From assembly GCF_902500225.1 (NCBI RefSeq), contig NZ_LR722661.1, positions 1 to 64,000 of the forward strand: a stretch of 64,000 nt of DNA, written 5' to 3'. The DNA is from Buttiauxella massiliensis. GTDB lineage: Bacteria; Pseudomonadota; Gammaproteobacteria; Enterobacterales; Enterobacteriaceae. A program made the position numbers and the translations under genes. This document shows, in pieces, positions 12,340 through 21,337 of this stretch. The notes under the pieces are model-generated. The model did not search any database, was not told the origin of the DNA, and saw only the letters and a list, made by a program, of their open reading frames with translations. Numbering within the stretch: the stretch's first letter is position 1; each line of letters begins with the position of its first letter.

Positions 12340-12360
12340 TGACCCACACGTAAGATCACA
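12340..12360 (-). promoter_or_regulatory. thrS translational operator, tRNA-Thr anticodon mimic
   Basis: In the leader, 24 bases before thrS, GTGATCTTACGTGTGGGTCAC forms a stem GTGA/TCAC whose loop includes CGUG, imitating the anticodon arm of tRNA-Thr. In E. coli ThrRS binds this hairpin and blocks the ribosome on its own mRNA. Sequence and distance are nearly the same as in E. coli as I recall them. Confidence 0.75.
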
Positions 12361-12691
12361 TGCAACATGTATTTTACTTTAGTTTCAATAGGTTGCGTCA
12401 CCTTCTCGCCTACAATTGCAAGGCCGGGTCCACAATTCCTGCGTGAATGTGCGGTTCACAACTTCACGACGGTTGAGAATACTATCACTTTAAGGAGGGT
12501 ATGTCGCGTTTCTCAGTCCAGAATCATCTTGATACCGGTAATAATAACTGACTGTTTTATCCCTATTTTTTTACGCAACTATCAGTGAAAATACGTTTTT
12601 ATTCTCGAAAAAGATGCAAATGAAACTAATAAGATTTTCTAAACATTGCGCTGACCAATAATTACATTATCGGTTTATAAGACTAGGAAAA
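12361..12691. other. thrS upstream region without a gene
   Basis: About 330 bases with no supportable gene. The half near thrS forms the rest of its leader, where E. coli has a second tRNA-like arm. The far part (about 12540-12690) is AT-rich and should hold the thrS promoter, but I could not single out a convincing -35/-10 pair. Confidence 0.4.
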
Positions 12692-12722
12692 TAAAAAACC
12701 GGGCATCTTGCTCCGGTTTTTT
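12692..12722 (-). terminator. Terminator of the small secreted protein gene
   Basis: AAAAAACCGG, a loop of about ten bases and CCGGTTTTTT form a 10-bp stem with T runs on both sides. It lies 78 bases past the stop at 12800. Confidence 0.85.
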
Positions 12723-12799
12723 ATTTCATACGAATTTGAAAAATGAGCGATCAATTAGCAAGTTCGTATAAATGAAAACTAAACAGCACTGGTTAATTA

Positions 12800-13051
12800 T
12801 TAATACCACTCGCCAGCAACCAGGGTGTGGACATCAAAAGCATCATCCATTGAACGGCCAGTTGACTGAGCGCCCGGCTGGATATTTGAACCAGCTTCAA
12901 TATCAGTGGCATGCCATGTGCTGGATGGTGCTGTCTGCGTGGTGGCTGTATTGCTTGTCAAAGTGGTGGTAGTTGCAGGTTGAGCTGCAAATGCACCGAA
13001 TGAAATCACCGAGAGTACGGCTGCTGCAGCGGTATATTTAATTGTTTTCAT
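12800..13051 (-). CDS. Small secreted protein of unknown function
   Basis: This is an 83-residue protein starting MKTIKYTAAAAVLSVISFGAFAA, a classical Sec signal with AFA-type cleavage at about residue 22. That peptide strongly resembles those of the YhcN/BhsA/McbA (DUF1471) stress proteins. The mature part is Thr/Ser-rich (TTTTLTSNTATTQTAPSS) and acidic at the end, with no cysteine and no recognisable DUF1471 domain. A second ATG six bases upstream (13057) is closer to a GAGA ribosome site. It has its own terminator at 12692-12722 and lies where E. coli has unrelated sequence between thrS and ydiY. It is probably periplasmic; function unknown. Confidence 0.75.
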   Translation of the reverse strand: MKTIKYTAAAAVLSVISFGAFAAQPATTTTLTSNTATTQTAPSSTWHATDIEAGSNIQPGAQSTGRSMDDAFDVHTLVAGEWY

Positions 13052-13289
13052 ATTCATTATTCTCTTATTTAGTGGACCAGCAGGCATATTGCCTTACACA
13101 AAATAAGAGTAGATCCAGATCACACTTTTTCCCAGTCAATTTATTTGTCAAATAGTTTCAAAGATACTGAATATATGTCGAAGTGATAGATTGTGGAGAG
13201 ATTATGAAGGGAAAGCAGGCATATTGGATTTTATTTAAAACAAAACCATGGACCAAAATAATATTAGCACATAGTGATAAAATAAAACA

Positions 13290-13316
13290 TTAAAGCCGGG
13301 AATTACCCGGCTTTGC
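13290..13316 (-). terminator. Terminator after ydiY
   Basis: AAAGCCGGG, a short loop and CCCGGCTTT, with AAACATT-rich flanking sequence giving T residues on the minus strand, lies 4 bases past the ydiY stop. Confidence 0.8.
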
Positions 13317-13319
13317 CAA

Positions 13320-14078
13320 TTACATCTTATAACCAAGAGTAACTGCGGTGCGTCTATCTGTATGCTCTGGAGCTGAATCAGGTGGATTTGAGTTCCAGGT
13401 GACGTTGTAGCCAACCCGCAAACCAAAGTGCTCATTGATTGCAACTTCAAGCGCAGTTTCAGAGTTTACCGTCGTATCCTGACTACCCAGCACAGAAACA
13501 CCCTGGATAAATTTGGCGTTATCGGTCAGCTGCCAGTTATAGATACCTGACGCGTAACCCAACGGCTGAGTCTTATGCCCGCCATCTGTGTACTCGTCAT
13601 AACGCACGCCAGGACCAAATTCCACACGCAGACTGTGTACCGGGCCACTGAGGAACTGACGACCATAACCTGCGGTCAACACATCACGCGACTGATATCC
13701 GTTGTAGCGGTCTGTTAACCAGCTGGCCTGACCAAATAGATAATCGCTATCAGTCATGTTGTAACGGCTACGACCACCAGCAGCATAAGTCTCAGAAGAG
13801 CGCTCATCGTTAGAGGACGTGTTGTTTGCATTACCCCAAAGTGACCACGCGGTAGATGTGTCGTACCAGGTCATGTTGGTGTTCGCAGTCAACGAAGAAC
13901 TTGTGGTGTTACCTGATTGCGCAAGGTAACCCGCATTCAGGTTACCTTCGAACGGTTTCTTAGCGGTAGATGGGTCATCCATGACAGTGAAAACCGAATT
14001 ATCTGCAATTGCAAAGTGACTCAATAGCGCACTTCCGGTCAGCAAAATTGCAGCCGGTACTGTCTTAACTAAATTCAT
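13320..14078 (-). CDS. ydiY: Outer-membrane beta-barrel protein YdiY (DUF481)
   Basis: This 252-residue protein has a signal peptide (cleavage after about residue 25, HFAIA/DNS) and an alternating hydrophobic pattern of beta strands ending in an aromatic-hydrophobic strand (RTAVTLGYKM), typical of DUF481 outer-membrane proteins. In E. coli ydiY is acid-induced and stands divergent from pfkB, exactly as here. The function is unknown. The 289 bases between ydiY and pfkB are AT-rich and hold both promoters. Confidence 0.93.
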   Translation of the reverse strand: MNLVKTVPAAILLTGSALLSHFAIADNSVFTVMDDPSTAKKPFEGNLNAGYLAQSGNTTSSSLTANTNMTWYDTSTAWSLWGNANNTSSNDERSSETYAAGGRSRYNMTDSDYLFGQASWLTDRYNGYQSRDVLTAGYGRQFLSGPVHSLRVEFGPGVRYDEYTDGGHKTQPLGYASGIYNWQLTDNAKFIQGVSVLGSQDTTVNSETALEVAINEHFGLRVGYNVTWNSNPPDSAPEHTDRRTAVTLGYKM

Positions 14079-14367
14079 TTAATCGTCCGTACAACATAAA
14101 AAGAAACCATCAAGGTTCCGGAATCTCTTCTGTGGATCAAATAATTATGAGCCAAGAAAGGTTACAAATTATAAAAAAGCCCGAATAACATAGCAATGAA
14201 TTCTTCTTTCATTTTTTGAATAAGAGAGCTCTTAAAACATCTTTATTTTCATAAACATAGTGTTCTATTGCTTTTTACAAATCATTTGATAAATCATTGT
14301 GTTAATTGACATTCTTTGGGCTAAAACAGTGCTACGCTTTATCCCAACGCTAAATTAAGGAGGATAT

Positions 14368-15297
14368 ATGGCTCGGATTTATACATTGACACTTGCTCCC
14401 TCGCTCGATAGCGCAACATTAACCGCACAAATTTACCCGGAGGGGAAACTCCGCTGTACCGCTCCAGTGTTTGAACCTGGTGGTGGCGGCATTAACGTTG
14501 CACGAGCGATTGTGCACTTAGGAGGCCAGGCAACAGCCATATTTCCTTCCGGTGGCGCGACCGGGGAACACCTTTGTGCCCTTCTACTAGATGAACATGT
14601 CGCTATTGATACTGTTAATGCATGCGATTGGACTCGACAAAACTTACATGTTCATGCGGAATCAACTGGCGAACAGTATCGTTTTGTGATGCCAGGAGCC
14701 GCACTCACCGATGATGAATTCCGTTTACTCGAAGAAAAAATATTGTCCATTGAACCCGAAGCCATTCTGGTTATTAGTGGCAGTCTCCCACCAGGTATTA
14801 ACGTTTCTAAACTTTGCGCATTAGTAAAAGCAGCTCAAAAAGCAGGTATCCGCTGCATCGTGGATAGCTCTGGCGAAGCCTTAAAAGCCACCCTTGAAAT
14901 CGGCAATATTGAGTTGGTTAAACCAAACCAAAAAGAACTCAGTGCATTAGTAAACCGTGATCTCACTCAGCCTGACGATGTGCGCCAAGCTGCACAAGAG
15001 ATTGTCGACAGTGGAAAAGCGAAACGCGTGGTGGTTTCTCTTGGTCCACAAGGTGCTCTTGGTGTTGATGCCAGCGGTTGTGTGCAAGTTGTTCCACCGC
15101 CAGTCAAAAGCCAAAGTACGGTTGGCGCAGGCGATAGCATGGTCGGAGCAATGACATTGAAACTGGCGGAAGGCGCACCTTTATTAGATATGGTTCGTTT
15201 CGGTGTCGCCGCAGGTAGTGCTGCCACCCTAAATCATGGCACTCGTTTGTGCTCACTGGAAAATACGCAAAAAATCTACAATTACTTGCGTAGTTAG
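14368..15297 (+). CDS. pfkB: 6-phosphofructokinase II
   Basis: PfkB is the minor ATP-dependent phosphofructokinase of glycolysis, a ribokinase-family enzyme unrelated to PfkA. The 309 residues equal E. coli PfkB. Visible are the substrate-binding GGGGINVARA near the N-terminus and the family signature VGAGDSMVGA near residues 253-262, with the catalytic Asp and the anion hole. AGGAGG lies 6 bases before the ATG. Divergent from ydiY and followed by ydiZ. Confidence 0.97.
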   Translation: MARIYTLTLAPSLDSATLTAQIYPEGKLRCTAPVFEPGGGGINVARAIVHLGGQATAIFPSGGATGEHLCALLLDEHVAIDTVNACDWTRQNLHVHAESTGEQYRFVMPGAALTDDEFRLLEEKILSIEPEAILVISGSLPPGINVSKLCALVKAAQKAGIRCIVDSSGEALKATLEIGNIELVKPNQKELSALVNRDLTQPDDVRQAAQEIVDSGKAKRVVVSLGPQGALGVDASGCVQVVPPPVKSQSTVGAGDSMVGAMTLKLAEGAPLLDMVRFGVAAGSAATLNHGTRLCSLENTQKIYNYLRS

Positions 15298-15395
15298 CGA
15301 CTAACTCCTGAATGGTGGCTTGTCGTCTCGCCAAAAGTCGCCATTTCATATAGATCAACTATGCTAAAACCTTCGGGATAACAATGAGGTGAATA

Positions 15396-15686
15396 ATGAG
15401 TAGCGGAGACATCGTGCGCTATGTTGTCACATTTAAGTTCCAGGAAAATAATCTCACGGATCTTAACGAACTCAATAACCAACTGACACGCGGCGGTTTT
15501 TTGCTCACTATGTCAGATGACGAAGGGAAAATTCACGAGTTAGGTATCAATACTTTTGGGTTAATAAGCACATCAAGCCAGACAGAAGTTGAAGAGTTAT
15601 CCCGTGGCCTTGGTCAGTTAGCGCTGGGTATCGAACCCGAAGTGTCAGTAACAACATGGGAAAACTGGCTACAAGAGAGTAAATAA
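15396..15686 (+). CDS. ydiZ: Small conserved protein YdiZ
   Basis: This is a 96-residue soluble acidic protein, the same length as E. coli YdiZ, and in the same place after pfkB. Its start shows IVRYVVTFKFQENNL and its end VTTWENWLQESK. There is no known motif or function. A GAGGTGAAT sequence precedes the ATG. Confidence 0.9.
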   Translation: MSSGDIVRYVVTFKFQENNLTDLNELNNQLTRGGFLLTMSDDEGKIHELGINTFGLISTSSQTEVEELSRGLGQLALGIEPEVSVTTWENWLQESK

Positions 15687-15789
15687 CCTTGTTTTAAATA
15701 TCATGACCGGGGATGTGCGTCAGTTCGAAGTTTGACCTGGTTAACAGCGGTAAGCTAATGATCTACCAGAAAACCTGGGGAGAAGCATC

Positions 15790-16650
15790 ATGTGGCAAGC
15801 TATTAGTCGTCTGTTAAGTGAACAACTCGGCACTGCTGAAATTGAACAACGCACGGAATTACCCGGCGGAGAAATTCATGCCGCCTGGCGAATTCACTAT
15901 GCCGGTCATGAGATCTTTGTCAAAAGCGATGCGCGTGAAATGTTGCCCATCTTCACTGCTGAAGCCGACCAGCTTGAGTTACTTTCGCGCAGCAATACGG
16001 TACGCGTACCTAAAGTCTGGGCGGTTGGCAGCGATCGCGATTACAGCTTCCTGCTGCTCGAATACATGCCATCAAAACCGCTGGATGCACATAACGCCTT
16101 TTTGCTGGGGCAACAGCTAGCACGGTTGCATCTATGGAGCGAGCAACCGCAATTTGGCCTCGATTTTGATAATGATCTTTCCACTACCCCTCAACCCAAT
16201 GCCTGGCAACGACGCTGGTCAACATTTTTTGCGGAGCAACGCATTGGCTGGCAGTTAGAACTCGCCGCTGAAAAAGGGATCCAATTTGGTGATATCGATC
16301 TTATCGTCGATTTTGTACACCAAACACTTGCCTCCCACCAGCCGCAGCCATCATTGCTACATGGTGATTTGTGGTCAGGAAATTGCGCAATGGGGCCTGA
16401 TGGTCCATTTATTTACGATCCGGCGTGTTACTGGGGAGATCGTGAATGCGACCTGGCAATGTTGCCATTGCATCCTGATCAACCACCGCAAATCTATGAC
16501 GGTTACCAGTCGATATCCCCTCTTCCCACCGATTTCCTCCTGCGCCAACCGGTCTATCAACTCTATACCCTACTTAACCGGGCGATTCTTTTTGGCGGTC
16601 AGCATTTAGTGGTCGCAGAAAAAGCATTAGATAGAGTTCTGGCGGCGTAA
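15790..16650 (+). CDS. yniA: Fructosamine-kinase-family kinase YniA
   Basis: This 286-residue protein belongs to the fructosamine-3-kinase / aminoglycoside phosphotransferase fold, whose bacterial members phosphorylate glycated amines for repair. The N-lobe carries EIFVKSDAREML (ATP-binding Lys); the C-lobe has the catalytic Brenner motif HGDLWSGN (about 192-199) and the metal-binding Asp in YDPACYWGDRECDLAML. Length equals E. coli YniA (286). GGGGAG precedes the start. It converges with yniB across a terminator. Confidence 0.93.
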   Translation: MWQAISRLLSEQLGTAEIEQRTELPGGEIHAAWRIHYAGHEIFVKSDAREMLPIFTAEADQLELLSRSNTVRVPKVWAVGSDRDYSFLLLEYMPSKPLDAHNAFLLGQQLARLHLWSEQPQFGLDFDNDLSTTPQPNAWQRRWSTFFAEQRIGWQLELAAEKGIQFGDIDLIVDFVHQTLASHQPQPSLLHGDLWSGNCAMGPDGPFIYDPACYWGDRECDLAMLPLHPDQPPQIYDGYQSISPLPTDFLLRQPVYQLYTLLNRAILFGGQHLVVAEKALDRVLAA

Positions 16651-16655
16651 TGGCT

Positions 16656-16682
16656 TCGCCACTCCTCAAACAGGAGTGGCGT
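16656..16682. terminator. Terminator between yniA and yniB
   Basis: CGCCACTCCT, a short loop and AGGAGTGGCG followed by TTTTC lie between two convergent genes. The T tract favours use by yniA. Confidence 0.8.
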
Positions 16683-16685
16683 TTT

Positions 16686-17222
16686 CTAGATAAAACCCAG
16701 TAATGAAAAGAAGAAGTAGCCGATGACGATAATGATGATGGGTAAAACATAGAGCGGGAAAATCTGCAGGAAAATCGTGTGTCGCGGCACGACAATTTTT
16801 GCATCGATCTGCGCTTTCGTTAACCCTTCCGGGCCTTTTGCTTGTTCCAGAATCAATTGATCTTGCACACCTTCACGCAAAAACTTCGCCTGGCGGCTCA
16901 TACGTGCACCAGATGCCTGTAATGCGAGGCCAACAAATATCAGTGCGTAGATGACCCAGAACAGAATGTTTGCCTGCTGATGGAACTCCGGTTGTGGCGA
17001 GTTGTACCAGAAGAAATTTAAAAATGGCGTATTGAAACGCATCATCTCAATCATGACATGAGCAAAATCCAGCATCACGGCATTAATGCCCGCCTGTTTT
17101 TCGCTATGCGCATCCATAAACTTCAAAATCGAAATCAGTGTAGAAATTACCGCCGGGATAAAAATTACCCAGCCAGCCACACGTTTGAGTACGGCAATGC
17201 GTCCAGCTTGTTGATACGTCAT
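16686..17222 (-). CDS. yniB: Inner-membrane protein YniB
   Basis: This 178-residue membrane protein is the same length as E. coli YniB and holds the same position between yniA and hxpB. There are hydrophobic segments near residues 14-35, 80-105 and 148-172, with a charged stretch between the last two (SRQAKFLREGVQDQLIL). Function is unknown. It is divergent from hxpB. Confidence 0.9.
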   Translation of the reverse strand: MTYQQAGRIAVLKRVAGWVIFIPAVISTLISILKFMDAHSEKQAGINAVMLDFAHVMIEMMRFNTPFLNFFWYNSPQPEFHQQANILFWVIYALIFVGLALQASGARMSRQAKFLREGVQDQLILEQAKGPEGLTKAQIDAKIVVPRHTIFLQIFPLYVLPIIIIVIGYFFFSLLGFI

Positions 17223-17389
17223 TCGTTCCCCTTGGTTAAGACGTAACTTGTACGCACAAAGTCTACCTTGTCCGGTGTGATTTCGCCTGAGGTTTACGGG
17301 CGAATTTCACAAAGCAGTGGCATCCTCGGGTAATTCCAGCTATTGATTAGAGATCTTATCTTTAATACATAAATGACAGGAGTCGATAA

Positions 17390-18058
17390 ATGGCTGTTAC
17401 TCGCCAAATTGTAGCTGCAATTTTTGATATGGACGGTTTGTTGATTGATTCAGAACCGTTATGGGATGAAGCAGAGCTAGAGGTTATGGCAAGCATTGGC
17501 GTGGATATCTCCCGCCGTTGCGAACTACCCGATACGCTCGGCTTGCGTATCGATCTGGTCGTCGACCTGTGGTTCTCCCAGCAACCGTGGAATGGTCCAA
17601 CGCGTGAAGAAGTGACCAGCCGCGTCATTACCCGGGCCATCTCCTTGGTTGAAGAAAAACGCCCTCTCTTGCCTGGTGTGCGTGAAGCCGTTGCATTGTG
17701 CAAAGCACAGGGGCTGAAAGTAGGTTTAGCTTCTGCATCACCTCTGCATATGCTTGAACGCGTTCTGGAAATGTTTGATCTGCGTGACCAGTTTGATGCC
17801 ATCGCCTCAGCTGAACACCTGTCTTACAGCAAACCGCACCCTCAGGTTTATCTGGATGCCGCAGCAAAATTAGGTGTCGATCCCCTTACCTGTGTGACAC
17901 TTGAAGATTCCGTAAATGGGATGATTGCCACCAAAGCTGCACGGATGCGTTCAATCGTGGTTCCCGCCGAAGAAAACCATGATGATGTGCGCTGGTGCCT
18001 TGCCGACGTAAAACTGCCGTCACTGGTTGAATTACGCGCCGAACACCTGCTTGGCTAA
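17390..18058 (+). CDS. hxpB: Hexitol / 2-deoxyglucose-6-phosphate phosphatase HxpB
   Basis: This is a HAD-superfamily sugar phosphatase (formerly YniC) acting on 2-deoxyglucose-6-phosphate and hexitol phosphates. The 222 residues match E. coli. Motif I is FDMDGLLIDSEP (nucleophile Asp at about 13), motif II LASASP, motif III Lys in SKPHPQVY, motif IV TLEDSVNGMIA. A small helical cap lies at about 20-85. ACAGGAG is about 9 bases before the ATG. Confidence 0.95.
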   Translation: MAVTRQIVAAIFDMDGLLIDSEPLWDEAELEVMASIGVDISRRCELPDTLGLRIDLVVDLWFSQQPWNGPTREEVTSRVITRAISLVEEKRPLLPGVREAVALCKAQGLKVGLASASPLHMLERVLEMFDLRDQFDAIASAEHLSYSKPHPQVYLDAAAKLGVDPLTCVTLEDSVNGMIATKAARMRSIVVPAEENHDDVRWCLADVKLPSLVELRAEHLLG

Positions 18059-18065
18059 TCTTTTA

Positions 18066-18093
18066 TAAGGTGCGGGGCTCCCCGCATCTTTCT
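18066..18093 (+). terminator. Terminator after hxpB
   Basis: AGGTGCGGGG, a two-base loop and CCCCGCATCTT, ending in TTTCTC, starts 8 bases past the hxpB stop. Confidence 0.75.
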
Positions 18094-18117
18094 CAAAATC
18101 ATACCTCCGTCAAAATT

Positions 18118-18137
18118 ATTGAAACGCTATTTCATAT
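18118..18137 (+). promoter_or_regulatory. Putative KdgR operator upstream of kduD
   Basis: ATTGAAACGCTATTTCATAT contains GAAA and TTTC arms around a five-base centre, close to the KdgR consensus (TGAAACA..TTTCA). KdgR represses pectin and uronate catabolism genes including kduD. It lies 78 bases before the kduD start. Confidence 0.65.
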
Positions 18138-18214
18138 TAATTTGAATTTCCCCCATCCCGTATCTATTCTTTATTTACACGCGCATATGCGCTTTTCCGG
18201 ATACCGGGGTAACT

Positions 18215-18976
18215 ATGATTCTCGATGCTTTTAATCTGCAGGGTAAAGTCGCTATCGTCACAGGTTGTGACACTGGATTGGGTCAGGGAATGGCGATCGG
18301 CCTTGCTGAGGCTGGTTGTAACATCGTTAGTGTGAACCGCAAAATTCCACACGAAACCGCGCAAAAAGTGGAAGCGCTGGGTCGACGTTTTCTCGCCATC
18401 CAGGCAGATTTAAGTCAGCACGAGGTCATTCCGGGCATCATCGAACAAGCTGTGGCGGGAATGGGAAAAATAGACATTCTGGTCAATAACGCGGGCACCA
18501 TTCGCCGCGAAGACGCCCTTGAGTTTAGCGAGAAAAACTGGGACGACGTGATGAACCTGAACATTAAATCCGTGTTCTTTCTCTCTCAGGCGGTAGCAAA
18601 ACAATTCATCATGCAAGGTGGTGGCGGGAAAATCATTAATATCGCCTCAATGTTGTCTTTCCAGGGCGGTATACGGGTTCCCTCTTATACGGCATCAAAA
18701 AGCGCGGTGCTCGGTGTCACGCGACTGCTGGCAAACGAATGGGCACAACACAATATTAATGTGAATGCCATTGCCCCCGGATATATGGCTACTAACAATA
18801 CTCAACAACTGCGTGATGACGAAGTGCGCAGCCAGGAAATACTCGACCGTATTCCGGCAGGTCGCTGGGGCGTTCCCGCAGATCTACAAGGCCCTATAGT
18901 TTTTCTCGCTTCAAGCGCGTCCGATTACGTCAACGGATATACCATTGCAGTCGACGGTGGCTGGCTAGCCCGGTAA
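18215..18976 (+). CDS. kduD: 2-dehydro-3-deoxy-D-gluconate 5-dehydrogenase KduD
   Basis: KduD reduces 2,5-diketo-3-deoxygluconate to 2-keto-3-deoxygluconate in pectin and hexuronate breakdown. It is a classical short-chain dehydrogenase of 253 residues, equal to E. coli: cofactor motif TGCDTGLGQGMA (about 16-27), NNAG (about 90), catalytic Ser in IASMLSFQG, YTASK with catalytic Tyr and Lys (about 156-160). The C-terminal ASDYVNGYTIAVDGGWLAR is nearly identical to E. coli KduD as I remember it. In E. coli kduD is with kduI at a different locus; here it stands alone between hxpB and ydjM with a KdgR-like site upstream, so it may be a relocated or second copy. Confidence 0.93.
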   Translation: MILDAFNLQGKVAIVTGCDTGLGQGMAIGLAEAGCNIVSVNRKIPHETAQKVEALGRRFLAIQADLSQHEVIPGIIEQAVAGMGKIDILVNNAGTIRREDALEFSEKNWDDVMNLNIKSVFFLSQAVAKQFIMQGGGGKIINIASMLSFQGGIRVPSYTASKSAVLGVTRLLANEWAQHNINVNAIAPGYMATNNTQQLRDDEVRSQEILDRIPAGRWGVPADLQGPIVFLASSASDYVNGYTIAVDGGWLAR

Positions 18977-19034
18977 ATCCGCCATCGCCGGGTAACCGGC
19001 GGTAGCAAAATGTTACGCCGTCACCTCTTCCGTC

Positions 19035-19072
19035 TACTGTATAAAATCCCTATACTGTATGAATCGACAGTT
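19035..19072 (+). promoter_or_regulatory. Two tandem LexA boxes upstream of ydjM
   Basis: TACTGTATGAATCGACAGTT at 19053-19072 is a full SOS box (CTG, ten bases, CAG). A second box begins at 19035, TACTGTATAAAATCCCTATA, with an intact left half and a right half degraded to CTA. The two share two bases (19053-19054). E. coli ydjM also carries two boxes. The start codon is 18 bases downstream. Confidence 0.85.
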
Positions 19073-19089
19073 TTCATCCAGGTAGTATC

Positions 19090-19680
19090 ATGACGGCGGA
19101 AGGCCATCTTCTTTTTTCCATTGCCTGCGCAGTTTTCGCAAAAAACGCCGAACTCACGCCCGTGCTTGCTCAAGGAGACTGGTGGCATATTGTGCCGTCA
19201 GCCATTTTGACCTGCTTATTACCAGATATCGACCATCCAAAGTCGTTTCTGGGCCAGCGTCTGCCGTGGATTTCTAAACCTATCGCCCGTGCCTGCGGTC
19301 ATAGGGGCTTTACTCACAGTTTATTTGCGGTGTTTGCAAGCCTTGCACTGTTCTATCTTAAAGTCCCTGAAACTTGGGTTATTCCCGCCGATGCGCTACA
19401 AGGCATGGTGTTGGGTTATTTGAGCCATATTCTGGCAGATATGCTTACGCCTGCTGGAGTTCCGCTGCTGTGGCCATGCCGTTTGCGCTTTCGCTTTCCG
19501 ATTGTCAGACCGCAAAAAGGCAACCAACTTGAACGCGTTTTGTGTATGGCGCTGTTTGGTCTGGCTGTGTGGATGCCGCAAAGCTTGCCCGATAACAGTG
19601 CGGTACGTTGGTCATCACAGGTGATAATTTCAATGCAAATGACCTTCAACAGCATTTTAAATCACCATTCAGCACAATAA
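19090..19680 (+). CDS. ydjM: SOS-induced inner-membrane metal-dependent hydrolase YdjM
   Basis: This 196-residue protein belongs to the YdjM/YbcI family of membrane-bound metal-dependent hydrolases (DUF457). Key features: the N-terminal MTAEGHLLFSIACAVFA, the acidic-His motif LPDIDHPKS (about 50-58), RGFTHSLFA (about 74-82) and a conserved HILADMLTPAGV (about 113-125), which together make the likely metal site among about four membrane segments. Length equals E. coli YdjM. The substrate is not established. The LexA boxes put it in the SOS regulon. Confidence 0.94.
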   Translation: MTAEGHLLFSIACAVFAKNAELTPVLAQGDWWHIVPSAILTCLLPDIDHPKSFLGQRLPWISKPIARACGHRGFTHSLFAVFASLALFYLKVPETWVIPADALQGMVLGYLSHILADMLTPAGVPLLWPCRLRFRFPIVRPQKGNQLERVLCMALFGLAVWMPQSLPDNSAVRWSSQVIISMQMTFNSILNHHSAQ

Positions 19681-19813
19681 TTAGACGAAACCATTCAAAA
19701 TGTAATAATCAATTCCTTTTGAATATAAGTGTCGTTCTAAGCTTCTGGTACGATTTACAGAATAAAGATGGCAATCAGTCCATCTATTTAAAAAACACTC
19801 AGGAGATACGGGG

Positions 19814-21205
19814 ATGAATTTTCCACTTATAGCGAACGTTATCGTGTTCGTTATTCTGCTGCTGTTGCTGGCGCAAACTCGCCACAAACAGTGGAGTCTG
19901 GCAAAGAAAGTACTGCTTGGTTTAGCAATGGGCGTAGTATTTGGCCTTGCGCTGCACACCATTTATGGCGAAGACAGCCCGGTACTTAAACAATCTATCC
20001 AGTGGTTTAACATCGTTGGTAACGGTTATGTACAACTATTGCAAATGATCGTCATGCCATTAGTGTTCGCCTCAATTCTGAGCGCAGTAGCTCGTTTGCA
20101 TAATGCCTCTTCATTGGGGAAAATCAGCTTCCTGACTATCGGGACCTTGCTGTTTACCACTTTGATCTCGGCACTTGTCGGCGTGTTGGTGACCAACCTG
20201 TTCGGCCTGACCGCTGAAGGTTTGGTACAAGGTACAGCTGAAACCGCCCGTCTGAGCACCATTGAAACCACGTACGTGGGCAAAGTGGCTGACCTGAACG
20301 TGCCGCAACTGATTCTGTCATTCGTGCCGAAAAACCCGTTTGCTGACCTGACTGGGGCGAATCCAACCTCCATCATCAGCGTGGTGATTTTCGCCGCATT
20401 CCTGGGTGTCGCAGCTCTGAAATTGCTGAAAGACGATGCACCGAAAGGTGAGCGTGTTCTGGTTGCGATTGATACACTGCAAAGCTGGGTAATGAAGCTG
20501 GTGCGCCTGGTCATGCAATTGACGCCATACGGCGTACTTGCACTGATGACTAAAGTTGTTGCCGGTTCAAACCTGCAAGACATCATCAAGCTCGGTAGTT
20601 TCGTGGTTGCATCTTATCTCGGTCTGGCAATTATGTTCGGCGTGCACGCAGTATTGCTGGCCGTAAACGGCGTAAGCCCGCTCAAATACTTCCGCAAGGT
20701 TTGGCCGGTACTAACATTTGCCTTCACCAGTCGTTCTAGCGCCGCCAGCATTCCATTGAACGTTGAAGCGCAAACTCGCCGTCTGGGTGTTCCTGAGTCC
20801 ATCGCAAGCTTTGCGGCGTCCTTTGGTGCCACTATCGGCCAGAACGGTTGTGCTGGTCTCTATCCTGCCATGCTGGCGGTGATGGTCGCTCCAACAGTCG
20901 GTATTAACCCGCTGGACCCGGTCTGGATTGCAACTCTGGTTGGTATCGTCACCGTAAGCTCCGCAGGTGTTGCGGGCGTTGGTGGCGGTGCAACCTTCGC
21001 AGCCCTGATAGTTCTGCCAGCCATGGGCTTGCCGGTCACACTGGTAGCATTGTTGATTTCTGTTGAACCACTTATTGATATGGGTCGTACTGCTCTGAAC
21101 GTTAGCGGTTCAATGACTGCCGGTACTATCACCAGCCAGTTGATGAAGCAGACGGATAAAGAATTACTCAATAGTGATGAAGAAGCGGAATTGGCGCATC
21201 GCTAA
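19814..21205 (+). CDS. tcyP: L-cystine / sulfocysteine symporter TcyP
   Basis: This 463-residue sodium:dicarboxylate symporter (DAACS family) protein is the E. coli YdjN/TcyP orthologue, which imports L-cystine. Eight transmembrane helices and two re-entrant loops are expected; visible marks are the serine-rich loop [12 protein letters not shown] (about 303-314) with the preceding FAF, and [18 protein letters not shown] is about 9 bases upstream of the ATG. It has its own terminator at 21240-21273. Confidence 0.96.
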   Translation: MNFPLIANVIVFVILLLLLAQTRHKQWSLAKKVLLGLAMGVVFGLALHTIYGEDSPVLKQSIQWFNIVGNGYVQLLQMIVMPLVFASILSAVARLHNASSLGKISFLTIGTLLFTTLISALVGVLVTNLFGLTAEGLVQGTAETARLSTIETTYVGKVADLNVPQLILSFVPKNPFADLTGANPTSIISVVIFAAFLGVAALKLLKDDAPKGERVLVAIDTLQSWVMKLVRLVMQLTPYGVLALMTKVVAGSNLQDIIKLGSFVVASYLGLAIMFGVHAVLLAVNGVSPLKYFRKVWPVLTFAFTSRSSAASIPLNVEAQTRRLGVPESIASFAASFGATIGQNGCAGLYPAMLAVMVAPTVGINPLDPVWIATLVGIVTVSSAGVAGVGGGATFAALIVLPAMGLPVTLVALLISVEPLIDMGRTALNVSGSMTAGTITSQLMKQTDKELLNSDEEAELAHR

Positions 21206-21239
21206 TCAGTAGCAAAACCACCTTATAATCTGCGACAAT

Positions 21240-21273
21240 AAACGGTTCCTGTAACAGGGAACCGTTTTTTTAT
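21240..21273 (+). terminator. Terminator after tcyP
   Basis: AAACGGTTCCTG, a short loop and CAGGGAACCGTTT followed by TTTTTATTT, 35 bases past the tcyP stop. Confidence 0.9.
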
Positions 21274-21337
21274 TTATAACTTAGAGCCCCTCTCAGGGTG
21301 CCAAAACACTTTCGCCTTCTACGGACCTCTTCCCTCA

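Noticed and set aside
12340..12360. A tRNA-like arm, considered as a tRNA gene
   Set aside because: Only one arm is present, without acceptor stem or T-loop. Its place before thrS identifies it as the ThrRS operator.
14306..14338. A pfkB promoter TTGACA ... TACGCT
   Set aside because: The -35 is perfect, but the spacer is 21 bases, too long for sigma-70; a different -10 with 18 bases is weak. Not listed as a feature.
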